Notes: generated from the letters alone by a model not told the origin. DNA of 64,000 nucleotides from Gaeumannomyces sp. JS-464 (GCA_002197995.1 NGZR01000002.1:8060001-8124000); one strand, 5' to 3'; counted from the first letter of the stretch, positions 1 through 13,411 are shown. Made by a program: numbers and translations.

Positions 1-1434
1 CAGTAATAGACACACCACGCATGAATAGCGACAAGTAGGCTGACCTCTTAGCTATCTCCGTATGTCAAGCGCGCGGGGGCGCTTGGTCACTGCCAGTGCC
101 CTTCAGTGTCCTGCCGCCCGACTGATACCGAGCGTAAGGTTACTCGACGACGAAGAGTTGGCGCACCGACGTCGTCGATGAGAAGCACGTATAACACTGA
201 CCGGTCTTTCTTCAAGACGTCGGGCCAGGCCCTGGCAGGAGCGACTAGGTGCAAGATAGGTTGACTTACCTGTAGGGAAGGATGACTCGGAGACGCACCG
301 TGTCTTGTACCATAACCCCGCGTTCCTGTGCAGTGCGGGCTGTGCTCAGGGGCTCAGGGGCAGGGAAGAACAGGCGGGTAGGTGGGCCAAGTCGAGTCTC
401 CGCCTCAATTATCTCAGATTTACCTACCATTGGTAAAGTCGGCCAAAAGCAGAGGCCGCCGCCTGCTTGATCGTAGGCTTCAGGAGTCAGGTCCAAAGTC
501 TTGGTCGACGCTGATGTCGATCGAGACAGCTACCGTCCCGTGCCCACCCCCGGGTTCGATTGAGCGCGCCACTGGCCCGGTCAAGCCATGAGAATTTGTC
601 GTCTCGCAGTCGATTCCCAGAGCTGTTCCCGGGCGCGTGCGCGTGTGGGAGCGCCCCAGCCCCAAAGTGTGGTCTGGTCAGACCAGGCCAGGCCAGGCCA
701 AATGGCCATCACCACGCCCCTAGCAATTGGCCTCTTTGAGGTTGTGAGTCTTGCAACCTGGCTGCGACCGGGTCGGGCTCAATGACCCGTGTGAAGAGGA
801 TCAAACTAGAAGCCACCGCGGCGGCAGGAACACAAGAGCCTTGCAGGTATTTGCCGCGCGCACTCGGTGGATTGCATGCAGTTGGGGTTTGCGCTCCGAT
901 GGAACCAACAGGACATCATCTGCACTGCATCGCTGAAACCTGGCGCCTCGGCCAGGTGTCCCATTGAGTGCCGCGCTGGAAAATGTGGGCCGCACAGCCC
1001 CCTGGGTCACGACGAGGTTGACCACACCATTGGGATCCCTCACCAACACCACCATGACGCGGGCAGTCTAGGTCAATACCATCTATGGGGATATTAGCAT
1101 TAAGGCCATTTCTTCTTTTTATATATCATTGGTTCTCGCATTATGTTCGGTCGTCACCCCTGATACTCTTTCCATCTCACCAAATTTTTGCCTTTCTGCT
1201 ATCAAATATCACAGTTTCAAATTCTTTCCGTCACCAAGAACTCTTCTTTTGTCAAGTATTTTTCTTTCTACAAACCTCCATTTCCCATCTCTTTCCCAAG
1301 CTGAATTTTCCTTGTCAAGATCTTTTTCCTCGTCAAACTCCTTTGCCTTGTTAGGTCTCCTCGCCTTCCTAGATCCCCCAACAATCCCCCTGGATTCTCT
1401 GTCGCGCAGATTCTAGGGCAACAGACAGAGAGTT
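1..1434. other. Left-end non-coding stretch with CT-rich leader
   Basis: No open frame in the first 1.4 kb looks coding; those present are short and have no recognisable domain. From about 1090 to 1430 the plus strand becomes strongly pyrimidine-rich (runs of TTTCTT and CTTTCC). That is the usual look of a filamentous-fungal promoter and 5' leader, and it ends directly at the ATG at 1435. Confidence 0.5.
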
Positions 1435-3932
1435 ATGAAGTTCAGCACCGAGACCGGATCAATCAAGATAGGACGTGTACCAAGGTTCAAAGTTGTATCC
1501 GTTTCAGCCGCTCCACCTCTCCAAGCCCTCACGGCATCCATCACGCTGGACAAGCAAGAGAAGCGTCCCTTCAGGGAGCATATGAACTCCTTGATGAACT
1601 CTGATACTTTTGCGGGCCTCGAGCTCGCAGAGAGCTGGGAAGCGGAGGAGAGTATCTCTGATGCGTTCCGGACTCTGGTTCGCGCTGGCTACGCCATCCA
1701 GCCGCCGAAGCTGCCCGGCCGGCAGCCAGAGCGCCAGCTTGAGGACGAGGCGGCTCAAAAGCAGAGTGGCTCCATTGGCCATGGTGCGAGAACCAATTCG
1801 GACCCGTTGGGCGCTACGGAAACGGCCGGAGGGGCCGAGCTGAGCGTCCCAAGTACAGATGAGGAGAGAGAAAGAACGGTACGTTTCCCTGTCTGTCATC
1901 AACTCCCATACCCTATCGCCCTTTGTCACCATACTCCTTTCTTATCCAGAAGCTGACAGAGTATTTGTGATTTGTAAGTAGGTGGCCGAAATAGCAGCTA
2001 TATTCGAGAAGAAAAGCCCTCTGTCGATCGCTTCCGTGGGGAGGGCCAACACGCCAGACCAGACCTCCTTTGACCAGGCAGTCTCTCAGCTCCGCGGCCC
2101 ATCGCCCGCCGCCCACTCCAAAGCCCAGCGGGTCGCCAGGACAGTTTTGGTTGGAGCCGGGAAGTGCGCGTAGGGAGCCTTATTGAGACCTCGGATAAAG
2201 CCAAGGACAGAGAATCACCCGCTCCTGAACTTGACGACAAGCGCAGCCACGACGGTACCTACGACTCCTCGGGCGGGGAGAACGGCCCCAACCTCGTGCG
2301 TCAGGACTCTTCTCGCCAATCCTCGAGAGAGTATGTCAGATGTCCAGAGAAAATGGGCCCTCGCATCCCACGAGTGGACTCTGATCTCTCGGATTGCGAG
2401 GACAATCTTGCCAGGCGTCAAGATGATAACGAAAACCACATCCTCAATATCGATATTGGCCTGGTGGCTGAACTCCTCACCATCATCCAGGAATTCGTTC
2501 CTCCGGCGCACAGCTACGGTGGCGACATTCATCCTGGGGGCTCTCGCCTACTCATCTACCTCCTCGCCACCATCAGGGAGCATATCCCCGACAGCCCGTA
2601 CCGTCTTCGCTCGAAGCCTGCATCTCTTCGTCTAGTTCCTCGTCTTTTCAGCATAATCCAACCTTACATGCCTGAGGACGGAGCCAGGCCTAGAATCACA
2701 AATGGCGATATGTGTCGTCTATTGGGAGACCTCCTCGCGGAGATTAGAGACTCTTGCCCCAATATCGACCCCGATCTGGTCGATAGGTCGGTTGGCCGCG
2801 AGCGCCCTCGATATTGGTCCGACTGCCACCAAGAACTAGCCGATCCTCCTCAATATCGATCCGGCCGCACTCAAGATCGTCTCATGAGCAGCGAGTGGTC
2901 TCGTCCGTCCTCGCCAAAGAGAAATCGCCATCGATCCCCCGAAAGAGGCGACTCCTGGAGAGACAGGTTACCCTATCCTACCGATCCTACCGAGCCCATC
3001 GTCCCATATAGCAGGTACCAGCGCGAAGACGAGTTCGATGACTTCATCTTCAGACTAAAAGGGCCCGAGCTCGCTCGTCAAGACTCTATGGGGAGGCCCG
3101 GTGGAGGTCGGACTACTGAGATGCGGCTTCAGCCTGCGGGTCGGGGAGTGAAACGGCACAACCCTGTAGCGCCCACATGTGGCGAGCAGCCCAGTCCTGC
3201 TTATGCCCGCATGCAGCCTCGGCGTTGCCAACGGGGTCCCCGGGAACCGGAGGCATTCCTGCCACCCCCAGAAGCCACGGCGCGGCCCACTGACAGCCTC
3301 AAAGACTTGCTGCCTCCGCACCCGTCATTGAGGAGTCATGGCTGCTGGGCCTCTATCTCGGCTCCTGCAGCTACGTAGTTACCCTCGGAGGCCCGGGTCC
3401 GGCCCCGTCGATGAGCCGCCCCAACTACGGCGTCATCTTCGTGCCGGCCGGCGAGGAGTGGAGGGTCACCGAGTGGCGCGGCACGCGCGCTAACACCGAG
3501 AAGTGCCGCACGGTCGCCAGCGCGGCGGAGCTGGGCACGTACCTCGCCTCGTCGGCCTACATGGTCGCCATCACCAGCCCCGACGTGGACCCTCTCCGGC
3601 CCGAGGGCAAGTACGGAGCCGTCATCGTGCCGATCGGGGAGGAGTGGCGGCTCCGCGCGTGGGATGGAAAGCACGCCGCCGGATCTGACAAGCACTGGGA
3701 CCCCGCCAGGAACCAGCTGGGCCAGACCGATCATCTGTTGCCGACGACGGTGAGCAAGGTCACCGATCATGACATCGCGGCGGGCGCCATCGAGGTTGGG
3801 CCCGGACAGTGGATTCTGGCACCTGTCGCGGCGCAGAAGCGCGAAGATGAACGTCAGTATCCTCGGCACGGATATGGCCAGCCCTCGGCTCCACTCATGG
3901 TGCTTCATCCCCGAGCTCTCGGCGCGCGTTGA
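1435..3932 (+). CDS. Unrecognised repeat-containing protein, multi-exon or frame-broken
   Basis: I do not recognise this gene. The ATG at 1435 follows a CT-rich leader. Exon 1 (148 codons) ends at 1878, and a clear intron runs 1879-1981 (GTACGT donor, CTGAC branch-like site, TAG acceptor), returning in frame. The coding signal then passes through three phases: phase 2 to about 2173, phase 1 from about 2074 to 3378, phase 0 from 3294 to 3932. I could not find convincing introns at the two phase changes, so they may be unrecognised introns or single-base deletions in the assembly. The middle part has four regular copies of an amphipathic segment starting at 2461, 2548, 2632 and 2719 (28-29 residues apart). 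After it comes a basic Ser/Arg/Pro-rich linker with several RQDS motifs. The C-terminal part has two copies of a Y-G-V/A-[IV]-[FV]-P-x-G-E-E-W-R module. The 3' end is also uncertain: phase 1 stays open to 4050 and reads plausibly. Function unknown. Confidence is in the presence of a gene, not in the exact model. Confidence 0.5.
2461..2763 (+). repeat. Four tandem 28-29-residue helical repeats within the 1435 gene
   Basis: In phase 1 the segments beginning at 2461, 2548, 2632 and 2719 follow one pattern: L-[LV]-x-x-L-[LFS]-x-x-I-[RQ]-x-x-x-P. Spacing is 87, 84 and 87 nt. The conserved Leu/Ile positions and the terminal Pro suggest short amphipathic helices separated by loops, as in solenoid proteins. 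The DNA of the units has diverged, so this is an old protein-level repeat rather than a recent minisatellite. Confidence 0.6.
3423..3662 (+). repeat. Duplicated GEEWR module in the C-terminal part of the 1435 gene
   Basis: Two segments, 3423-3476 and 3609-3662, align residue by residue: [NK]-Y-G-[VA]-[IV]-[FI]-V-P-x-G-E-E-W-R-[VL]-x-x-W. They are separated by 62 codons, which suggests an ancestral duplication of a domain of about 60 residues with a beta-strand-like core. I do not recognise the domain. Confidence 0.6.
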
Positions 3933-6372
3933 GGTCTATTTCGTGATAAGGAGGGGGAAAAGGCGCGAAGAGGCAGTGGACGATTCGATTCAGGCCATCC
4001 TCGGGGTTTCTAGCTCTGTTGCATTGACGGACCTTCATTGGTGTATTTAAGCAGGCTGATAGACGGTTTCTTTCTGTATAGATCTCCATCCATAGGTACT
4101 CTAGTCTTCCATCCGCTGTATTAGTAAATACGCTGAAAAATCGTCCTCTCAATTTCCAATAACTACAAGCCGCGTTTGCAATCATAACTGCCCAGTTTCC
4201 AGAGGATACACCTTTCCATTTACACAGGTACTGATCCCTGCGAGATATTGAGAGATCTTGGCCATTGCCATACCTGTCCTCGATTTTACTCCCTTGACAT
4301 ACATTGGGATCTAGGCATCATTGACGCTCCCCAGGAGGTGTCCTAACACGCCAGAACGCTGAAAGACGGCCTTTCAGAAAGCTATAAAAGCGAAGATATT
4401 CCCAGGAAGACCTGAAGCATGATACGCGTCTCCATACCGCGCGAGGGCCCAGCCTAACCCGCGTAGTTCTCGGGCTTCTCATCTGAGCACAAGGCACCCC
4501 ATTCGAGACTAGAGACAGATCCGCCCTGAGAATAGAACTTGCTGATATGTCCTCTCGAGAGACGCCGTTCACCGACAAAACACGAGCCTGCCGCCATCTT
4601 ACCCTACACCGACTGACCAGAGGGGCCGCGATAACAGGTTTAGCTTTTCTTACCTGACGCGCCAGCCATCAACGCACCGTTTTCGGAACAGCAAGCGAGG
4701 CCAGATTACGGGAAGGACAGGCAGGGAGGGAGGGTGGGCGAGAACTCCACGATGCACGCCCTAAAACTGGCGCGGGGGCTCGGGAGTCTTCTCCCGCCGC
4801 ATTACCTACAGCGGCAGATTGTATAGCAGCGCGAGGGAACGTCTCCTTGGCCGGGAGTATCGAGGCATCGGAGGTAGCTGTCAACGCATCAAATATGGGA
4901 GCTGCTATACTCCACTAGAGAGGCCAGCGGAAGGTAGAAATAGGTAGGTAACACACGGCCCCGGTTCATATTGGTCCCCTCACAGCACACACGCACGCCA
5001 TGGATACTAGACTCTGCTGTTTCCGCAGACCCAATGCCGTAGCTTTTACTCCCGGCGGCACGGGCTGCTGGCCCTTGGAGCCGGCCCCAAGTGGTGCAAA
5101 GATGAGTGTGGTCGGCCTCGGGGAGGCCCAGGGACACAGGGCGTGGTAAGCGGGCTATGAGCCTCCGGGGGCAGAAGCAATGATCCGGTATCCGCAGGCA
5201 GGTCGCGGGGAGGGTATGGCCCCAGGCGATGTCCACAGGGGGCGGCAGTAGCTCGGACATCAAAACGTCTCCCATGTGGTGTGCTCCTCTCAGCGGCTTG
5301 GACGGAAAGGCATGCGCCTCTCACACACGTCCAAAACCCGCCCCAACGTGTATATAGGTAGATAGAGTGCTCGAGCGAGACTGGTTGGCTGGAGGGCCCT
5401 GCCTAATAAAAACGACATTTTCGGGTTCCGCGCCCAGGACGGGGCCCAACACCCCCCAGCTCATTCAATGCCCGCCACGGCCTGTCGGCGCTACAGGGGC
5501 AGGTATGGTGGGCTGCGGGGACGGGGTCACCAATTAGTTTTGAAAGGTGACGAGGGGCCTTCAATAAGCCTACAAACGCCTCCCGCCCATCCCGGCTCGC
5601 CTCCTGATCCCAGATGATAAGCTAGCCGCGCTTGCAGACGGCTACTCTATCTAGGGCCCCCGCGCTGGGGAATTCTTAGAGATCATGGGGACGAGAAAAA
5701 TCATGTGAATGGGGATTCGGACACCGTGGCGCGCTGACAGCCAGGTCGGGCTCTGGCGCCCCCGCGGTCGCATCTTCTGTGGCCGAGTAAAGACAGGACC
5801 AAGTCCAGGCTCACAGAGGAGCACGAAGAGGCTATAGGCGAATGGGGGACTGTCGGGTTTGTACTAGGTACAACAAGCCCAGTCCCTCGAGGACCTCCAC
5901 CGTCCTCAGTCAGCACCACGACGAGGACTTGGCCGCGGGGAGAGCGAATGGGCACCCATCCTGGTTATTGACTTGAGCTTCCCAGGTGGATCACATCGTC
6001 GAGTGCCACTATCCTCTCTCCCGCCGTGCGGCTCCCCCGTGTCTCCTCTCCTCCTTTGTGTTTTGCCTGTTTACCCGCCGGATTTCCTTGATTCCAGGTC
6101 GATCCGGGCCCGGGCTAAAAGGCGGCTTTGATCATACGGTCCACTCAGGAAGTCCGAGCTCTGCTTGCTCCATCTCCTCGTTGCCGCGCCTTCACGATAT
6201 GCGAAGGAATGAGAATAGGTGAAAATTCTCAGTCGACGGCAGTGACTTGCAGATTCTTCTTTTGCCTTTTTCCCCTCTCCTTTCTGACAGTGCTCGCGAA
6301 GCTAAATGAATCAAACAGGTTCCCGCTTTTAGCTTCTCGCCTATTTCCTGATCGCAGCAAGCAGCCGGCCGA

Positions 6373-6394
6373 CCCCCCCCCCCCCCCCCCCCCC
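6373..6394. repeat. Poly-C run of about 22
   Basis: An uninterrupted run of about 22 cytosines lies in non-coding DNA. Runs of this length are prone to slippage and to length errors in sequencing. Confidence 0.9.
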
Positions 6395-9300
6395 AGAATA
6401 GCCTCGGGGCGGATGCCGGATAACGTGGCAAAAAGGGGCAAAAAGAAAAAAACACGAGGGGAGCGAGACAAGTACCCACACGTGCACACACACACACATA
6501 CATACATACATAAACGAGAATGAGGCCGCTCAACCCGGCCCAGGTGCCTGGTAAAGCCTTCATTTGTTGAGAATAGAAGCATCAAAAGAAAGCGGCTGGG
6601 CCAAGCGAGATGAGGCAGGGGCAAAGACGCGAAGAGGCAAAGGCAAATCCAGCCCAGGTTGGCCGTGCACGCATGTAAAGGACAACAAGAAAAAAATACC
6701 AGATGGGTGCAAGACAGGCATCCAAGACATGCCCCTTTTGGGTGCGTGTCTGCTCGAAAAGAGCGGCGGTTCTCCTTTTTTTCTTTTGCCTCGCACTCGA
6801 GAGGGAGAGAGACACGTGTGGTGCGCAATGCACGTCTCAGATCCATTGGTCGGTTTTTTTGCCCTTTCCACTGTCCGACCACGCCAAACACCGCCGGCGA
6901 TAGATACGCGAGCGCAGGAGAATCGCCGTTCGGCAGATCGTCCCTAGCCCTTGCCCGTCCAGCCGAGGGTGGCTTGTGGCACGCCACCCAAGACATGATG
7001 AGCGAGACATACGGGCGGGCTGCTTGTCCCCTTTTTTTGCTGGGGCTTGTCCTGGGTGGTGGCATGAGCGCTTCTGGTCCGGTGTTCTGTGGCGATTCGC
7101 GAGACGAGGAGGAGGAGGAGGGAGCGGACTTGGTAAACATGCCAGGACGGGGGGAAAAACATCTCTGCGTGCTATGTGGAAGCGGAGTCTGCACGTCCAC
7201 ACCCTCTCCTATCCTCCCTCCCACAGCCCACCTTAATCTACAAGCCATGCGGCCTCCGCAGCCACCGCAAAAAGATCAGCTCTGGTCGTGCAACAGCAGG
7301 CCGCATGTTTGTGCTAGGGTCAGCGTCGGGGTCGACAGTGACGGTCTTGGGGCCCGGGGCAAGGATCCGGAACGTGAGCTGTGTGTTCGGCAAACCAAGC
7401 CAGCACCCCCAGCGACAGTTCGCGCCCCTTGCCGAGACGGCTCCCGCTCGCACTCCCCTCTTCTTTCGTCCAAGCGAAGCCCGATGACAGCCGTCGCTGA
7501 TATGCATTTGCATGGTGCAGCGTCGGGTCGAGCTAAACGGTTTCCGGAACGGGGCAACACACCTCTCGGGGAGGGCGCATGGAGGGATGGGTGGGGAGGA
7601 GAGAAGGGGGTGGTGGTGGTGCCTTGAAGATAGCCCCGATCTCCTCCTCTCATGCTGCGAAGATAGGAGGGGCAAAGGGAGGGCCTAGGCTGGCCAGATG
7701 CGCCTGGCCGCGGCGCACAGTATCATTCGGTAGACCAATGAAAGCCGCGCCGTCAGTGATCACCTGCCGGGTGTACAGTGGGATGCCTTCTCGGTCGCCT
7801 CTTTTTCTCCCATTGGGGACGCAGGCAGAGAGCGATATCTGTCGGGCACTTTACGGACTGCAGGAATGGAACGGGCCATTGCTCCATCACGCACCCACGT
7901 GCCCTCCTGCTCGGCGTCATTGCAAGCAATGGGGCATACCGAAAGGGGAAGAGTGAGCAGAGGCGTGGCGGTCCCCGGGCCTGGCCCTTGGCTGGGTGAA
8001 TGGGCTTTCCCCAAGCTGCAGCTCAGACATGGGTCGGCTGGATCAGACGGAGCAGCTCCGAGAGGAAAGGTTGCGGGAGCGCCGGAGAGGTATCTGGTTA
8101 CCTGGAGAGGGCAGGCTCGCGCCGCTGGCGGCACTGTGAGGATCAGGGGAGCCCACCCCGTTTGTGGCGAGAAGCGGCTGGTGAGCTCCAGGTCGACACG
8201 CCACGGAAGCGAGAATCTAGACTTCGATATAGCGGACAGCTCGTTAGCAGTCAGCAGTCCTTCTCGCCCATCAAGCCCGTCTCACGGACCACTAAATCTA
8301 CTGGCCCCAAGGTGCCCGTTTGGCGATGGCGAATCTCGAGAGGATCGCTTGTGATACAAGAGCGACGCGTGCTAGAGGGCAAGGCCTTTGGGTCCTTGGC
8401 GCCCATCTTGGCCTTGACACGATCAGCCGTGCGACAAGCCATTCTTTCCTTTGTTCTACCCACCATGATCTCGGTCGCCGGCACAGTAGAGGGACGCCTG
8501 CTCAAATGATATGCTAGCGACTCCGCACGGTTGCTCGACTGTGTCGATGCGGACTCCCTTGGTCGACAGGCATGTACAGAGCAATAACAAGCAAACTGGA
8601 AATACCTATGTGTCCCCCAGGCCGTAGAAGATCCGGGGAGTGTACCTCCACATCTGACACGACAGCCGGCGGTGGACGCTTGGCTCGTGGGTGTGTACAT
8701 GCGCGGAGCTACAGACCCAGCACATATCAGCGCAGTGTTATGCATATCGAGACGCGGCTCGATATTAACAGAGCAGGGCAGACACCTGCTGAGCTCTCCA
8801 TTCCCTTACGATCACGAGCGGGACGGGGGCGGAGAGGTGTGTGGAGAGAACACCCGAGCAGAGCCAGCAAGGGGCCGAATTCAAGGCCGTGTTTTCCGCC
8901 GGCCATGCTTTGCTTTGTACGTGCTCGCGTTCGGGTAGAGGCGGGAGGAGGAGTGGAACGCAGGACCCAAGTGCTAATATAATATAGCCTCGGCACGCGC
9001 AAAAGCGAGACGCAAGCTTTATTCTTGCAAGTCGCAGTTTAGCCGGCGAGGTGGGAAGGGAGGCCCAGCTACGCTTTCTCACGCACGCCCCCCTTAGCGG
9101 GTTACGGGAAAAGGAAAAAAAAAGAAAGCCCCACGAGAATGACGATTGCCTGGCCCCCAATTATAGGTAGATAGAGAGGCGGTTGTGTGTGTGCACGTTT
9201 CACGCGTGGCTGGTGACCTTCCCTTTCATTTTGTCTTGACGTCTATCAACATGGCGATGATTTTTTTTCCCTCCCCAGACGGGCCAGCCATGATTTCTTG

Positions 9301-11317
9301 TCTCTCCCTCTGCCGTCCCGCGTCGATGTGCGTCACAAGGTTACATGTACCTGCGTGGCATTCCGAGATCAGCCCGGCGCGCCTGGTTCAGTGAAGTCTC
9401 GCAACAGCATATACCGGCGTGAATGCCACCACCAGCGCCGCGACCAAGCCACACACACGGCAGAGTTGGTGTGCAGTGCTCGGCCCGGCCAATGAACGAA
9501 AGGGGTGGCACGGCTCAGGCACCCAGCCACCTCACTTCTGCATGAGACGAGAATACACCACAGCCAGTCAGTCCTTTGGCGTTGAGGAGAGCTGTCCCTT
9601 ACGCGGCATGACACTGCATTAATTTCCACTTTCGGCCTGGACTAAAGTATATCAGACTTTACACGTGGTAGCCATCCCGTAGCAAAGGAACCCCCAAGCA
9701 TCCGCGGCCGAGATAGCCTTCATTGGCTCGTGAGCTTGCTCGGAGCAGCATCGGCACGTGGAGAGAAGCAACAGGGGAGAGGGAAGAGGGGTATCCCGCG
9801 CTCCCCAAGCTTGCTCTTCTCCGCTCTGAGGCATACCTCTCCGGTCCGCTGCGGGCATACGCAACCAGCGAGATCCGGGACTGGCCTATGACGTTCCATC
9901 TTGATTTGAGATCCCAGCCAACACTTCAGCCAAGGAATGGCAACGGCGCGTGAGAGAAGCACGGGGTCGCGCCCAGACCAAGAGGGCATCAAAGGCCGAG
10001 GAAACCCAAAGGCCGCTAGGACAAATTAGAGCGAGAAGCCGCTGGGCCAAGGCCTAGCCCACGATTCGTGGGGGCGAGCAGCGGACGGGATGGAGCCGGC
10101 ATTGAACCACCGTTATTTCTCCAGTCAGCATTCGCCACTAGCAAGGACGCCCACATCCCTAGCCGCGCAGTTTACACCAAGAGCTTGTCCGCAAGCCGTT
10201 CGTGAAGAGATGAACGATGAAGTTGTAGCTGGGGACTAGCGTGGTCCGGGGAGGTCGGAATAGGGTTAGCCAGACCGGGCGGCGCGGAAGCAAACAAGAG
10301 GGCTGAGAGGAAAGACTTGACTAGACCGCACCGGCTTGCTGCTTGCGGCAGCACCCGACGTCGGTCCGTCCAAGTTCCAATCTGGCAGCGACGGCGGCTC
10401 CGGGCCGGGTACCTTGGACTCTGAAACAAGGCATCAAGTCAGTTCAGCATAAGAATCCCCGGAGCGCCGGAAGAAGAATGCAAAAGATCAAAAAAGTCAT
10501 CATCACTACGAGAAACGCTTATGTTGAAAGGGCCGGCCGGGATGTTCCAGGCACACCATATGTTTGCTCCAGCAGCGGGAGGGGTTCTTTTTTTTTCCTG
10601 CCTTTGGGGTGCACAGAAGCAGGAAGCAGTGGTGTTCCCTGCCTTGAACACCCATCTGATGTTTAGGATCGCGGGAGATGCAGGGAGCTCTGCCTTTGCT
10701 GCGGCCCGTGTAGCCTTGGCTGCGCTGTCCTCGCCGCGTCTCTGCGTCGAGGGGTCTTGTGAGGTGAGAGAAAACGGGCGCTGCTTACGTGAAGGATGAT
10801 GGACGGGGATCCTTCACTGGCAGAACGGCGGCGGCGGCGGATGAGGCGTCAAACCTGTGAGACAGTACGCATCCGTCCATCCTGACATGGCACCCACCCA
10901 ACGCGCGCGCACACACGCCGCGATTCTCATCCAACTCTCGCATGCCAAGACGAGTAAAGGCCAACCCGAGGAAGATACCTCCCGCGTCCCGGCAGAGTGC
11001 CCCTATTCGGAAAAGCGAGCCTACGTGCTCCATCTTGTCGCGCAATTCCAAAAACTCGCACACAAGACAAAAAAGAAAAGAGGGAAAAAAAAACTCTATT
11101 ACCCCCCTCGCTACCTCTGTAAAGAGAAATCTTCGACGAGCAAAGCAGAGAAATATGACAAACCCGAAACACGCGCGCAAACCGCAAACAGGGGCCCCGT
11201 CCATCGCCCCCGGCCAATAGGCACGACGACCGCGCAGCCGGCGAGGCGGGCATGGAGATCGCCCGCCCTGGGGTGGGCCGACACTCACACACTCCATGCT
11301 AGTACATGCTCACAACG

Positions 11318-11321
<4 letters not shown>

Positions 11322-11354
<33 letters not shown>
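11322..11354. repeat. (CA)n microsatellite, about 16 units
   Basis: A perfect CA dinucleotide array lies in the gene-poor stretch, flanked by GCAC imperfect units. Confidence 0.9.
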
Positions 11355-11358
<4 letters not shown>

Positions 11359-13386
11359 CGTGGGAGGGGGTTGACTCGCGGCTAGCAGGCGAGCCGATGT
11401 GAGTTAGGGCGCCATTGGGACTGGGTCTCCTTCTTGGACGGGCGGGCGCCTGGTCGGGGGTGGTGGCGCAGCTGCTCCAGCGCGCCCAGGGCCTGGCACA
11501 AACTCGGATGCTTTTCGAGACGACTTGGCAACGGGCGCCCAGAGGCGTGTTCAAAAAAAAATTTTCCTCTCTCCCTCTTTTTTCTTCCTCTTTTTTACTT
11601 ATTTATTTCTTCGCGCCGGGCGTTGTTGAGTGACGTAGGCCTCTGCTGGTGCGTGGCGGCGGCAGAGCTTCATGTTCAATAGGTGACAAACGAAGAAGCG
11701 TGCAAACAGGAAAACGGTGATGGCACGGTGTGTCTGACAACGGGAAAGCAAAACCGGCACGCACAAAAAAAACGCACGGCCTCAACATCCCTCTGACCTG
11801 GCTGGGGGAGGAGCTAGCGTCGTGCTTCGGCTAAGCGAAGCGAAAAACAAAAAAAAGATCGTCGAAAAAAAGAAAGAATAAGCACACGAAAAATGACGCG
11901 CCCCCAGCACAGGTTGCAACCGTCCGTCCCGGCCTGGGCAGGCAGGCGTTCGTTGCGAGCCGCAGTCCCTCTCCGACAAATCCCGTCTCAGGTGCTCTGA
12001 GAAAGGGCCGACGTCCTGTTGGTCGGATGGGATTGAAGAAACACAGCCCTGAAAGAAGCAACATGCCCGGAGGTTCCCGCCTATACATGTATCTTATCGT
12101 TGCGTCGCGCGCCGCCCTGCAAAACGGCCGGCGGCCCTGATCTGCGCCTGGGGATTGGATCTGAGGGAGTTCGGGCGAACGGGGTGTTCTTTCGATGTGC
12201 TGGTGCAGCTGGTTCGTTCACCAGGTTGGACCGGAGCCCCCTGGCCGGCCTGGAACGGAAAGGTCCAGTCAGGACAGTTCAGGGTGCGACGCCCACACGG
12301 CTTGGACGATGCCCATGTCCACCACACCTACACGAGGCGGCGGCATTGATATCAAATCTGGACAGACTCAAGGCCGCCCTTGTCGACTGGTTCTAGAAGG
12401 AGCTCGGACAGGAAGGTGCGTGCATGTAGCTGGAGATGTCCTCGACTCATATCGATCCACTGGTCCAGGGCTCCCCGGAGCGGGCGGATGGCTACCACTT
12501 GACAGCCCAGCACAGATTGCGCCGTTCGGGCAACAATGAGGCAGTCCCATGATCCCGAGCCCGCGGATTCCATCCGTGTATCCCACCCCCCGCCCCCGTC
12601 CGTCATCGCGGGGGCGGCGGGTGCACAATCAAACCTTACGCAGCAAAAAACGGGCCACTCCATCCAGAAAAAAAGAACGGAGCCCGCCGAGATGGAGGGC
12701 CGAAAAAGGGAGATGGGGTCTGGTGCCATCCAACCGTCCAGGGCCCTTCCAACCGAGTGAGATCAAGGCCCGTTTGCCCCGCGGGACCACAAACTCTGGA
12801 GAGAAGGGCGCCGAGTCCAGGGAAGAGGGAAATAAAACAAAGGTAAGGAAGGAACATAAGTGGGCGGCGGTTTGGCCGTAGCCTTTTTTTTTTTTCTTTT
12901 TTTCCATCTCTTTTCGGATGAGCCGCGAGCACAGTGCAAGAAAAACGCGCGCGAATTCGAGCCTCTGCAGTTCAGTGGACGCCTCCTTGACCGGCCTGGA
13001 GCAATCAACGCACCACCTACATAGGTACCTACATAGCAGTGCCAGCCCAGCCCGACAAGAAGAAAAAGCAATTTGATATGTGCAGACATCTGCGCCAAGC
13101 CAGCCGCGGCAGGGCTTCCTTCGCATCCTTCCTGACAGCGGCGCCAGGTGCAACCCTAGGAATTATCCACGCCCGCATTGCATACCTCTTTTGCCCACTT
13201 TTAATCGAATTCTCCTAGGTAGCTACGTGGGTTTTATTCTGCTTGCGAATTCCCCGCTACAATTTCTGGATATGCAGGCCTCAACCTGTAAAAAAGCAAG
13301 TCTTGCCGGGGAGAGAGAGAGAGATGCCAACCGAGCAAGATAAGCGCTTGTGCGCGGGTAGCATTTCACCAAAAAGTGGGACGTAC

Positions 13387-13411
13387 AAAAAAAAAAAAAA
13401 AAAAAAAAAAA
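13387..13411. repeat. Poly-A run of about 25
   Basis: An uninterrupted A run in non-coding DNA, followed by ACACGTGCGTGCG. No transposon-like body lies upstream of it, so I do not call it a retroposon tail. Confidence 0.9.

Noticed and set aside
3411..3932. Separate gene starting at the ATG at 3411
   Set aside because: The same phase is open and protein-like back to 3294, so the ATG at 3411 is more likely internal to a longer product.
6229..7627. Overlapping frames of more than 300 codons on both strands
   Set aside because: They cover the same DNA on opposite strands, include a poly-C run translated as polyglycine, and have no domain or intron signals.
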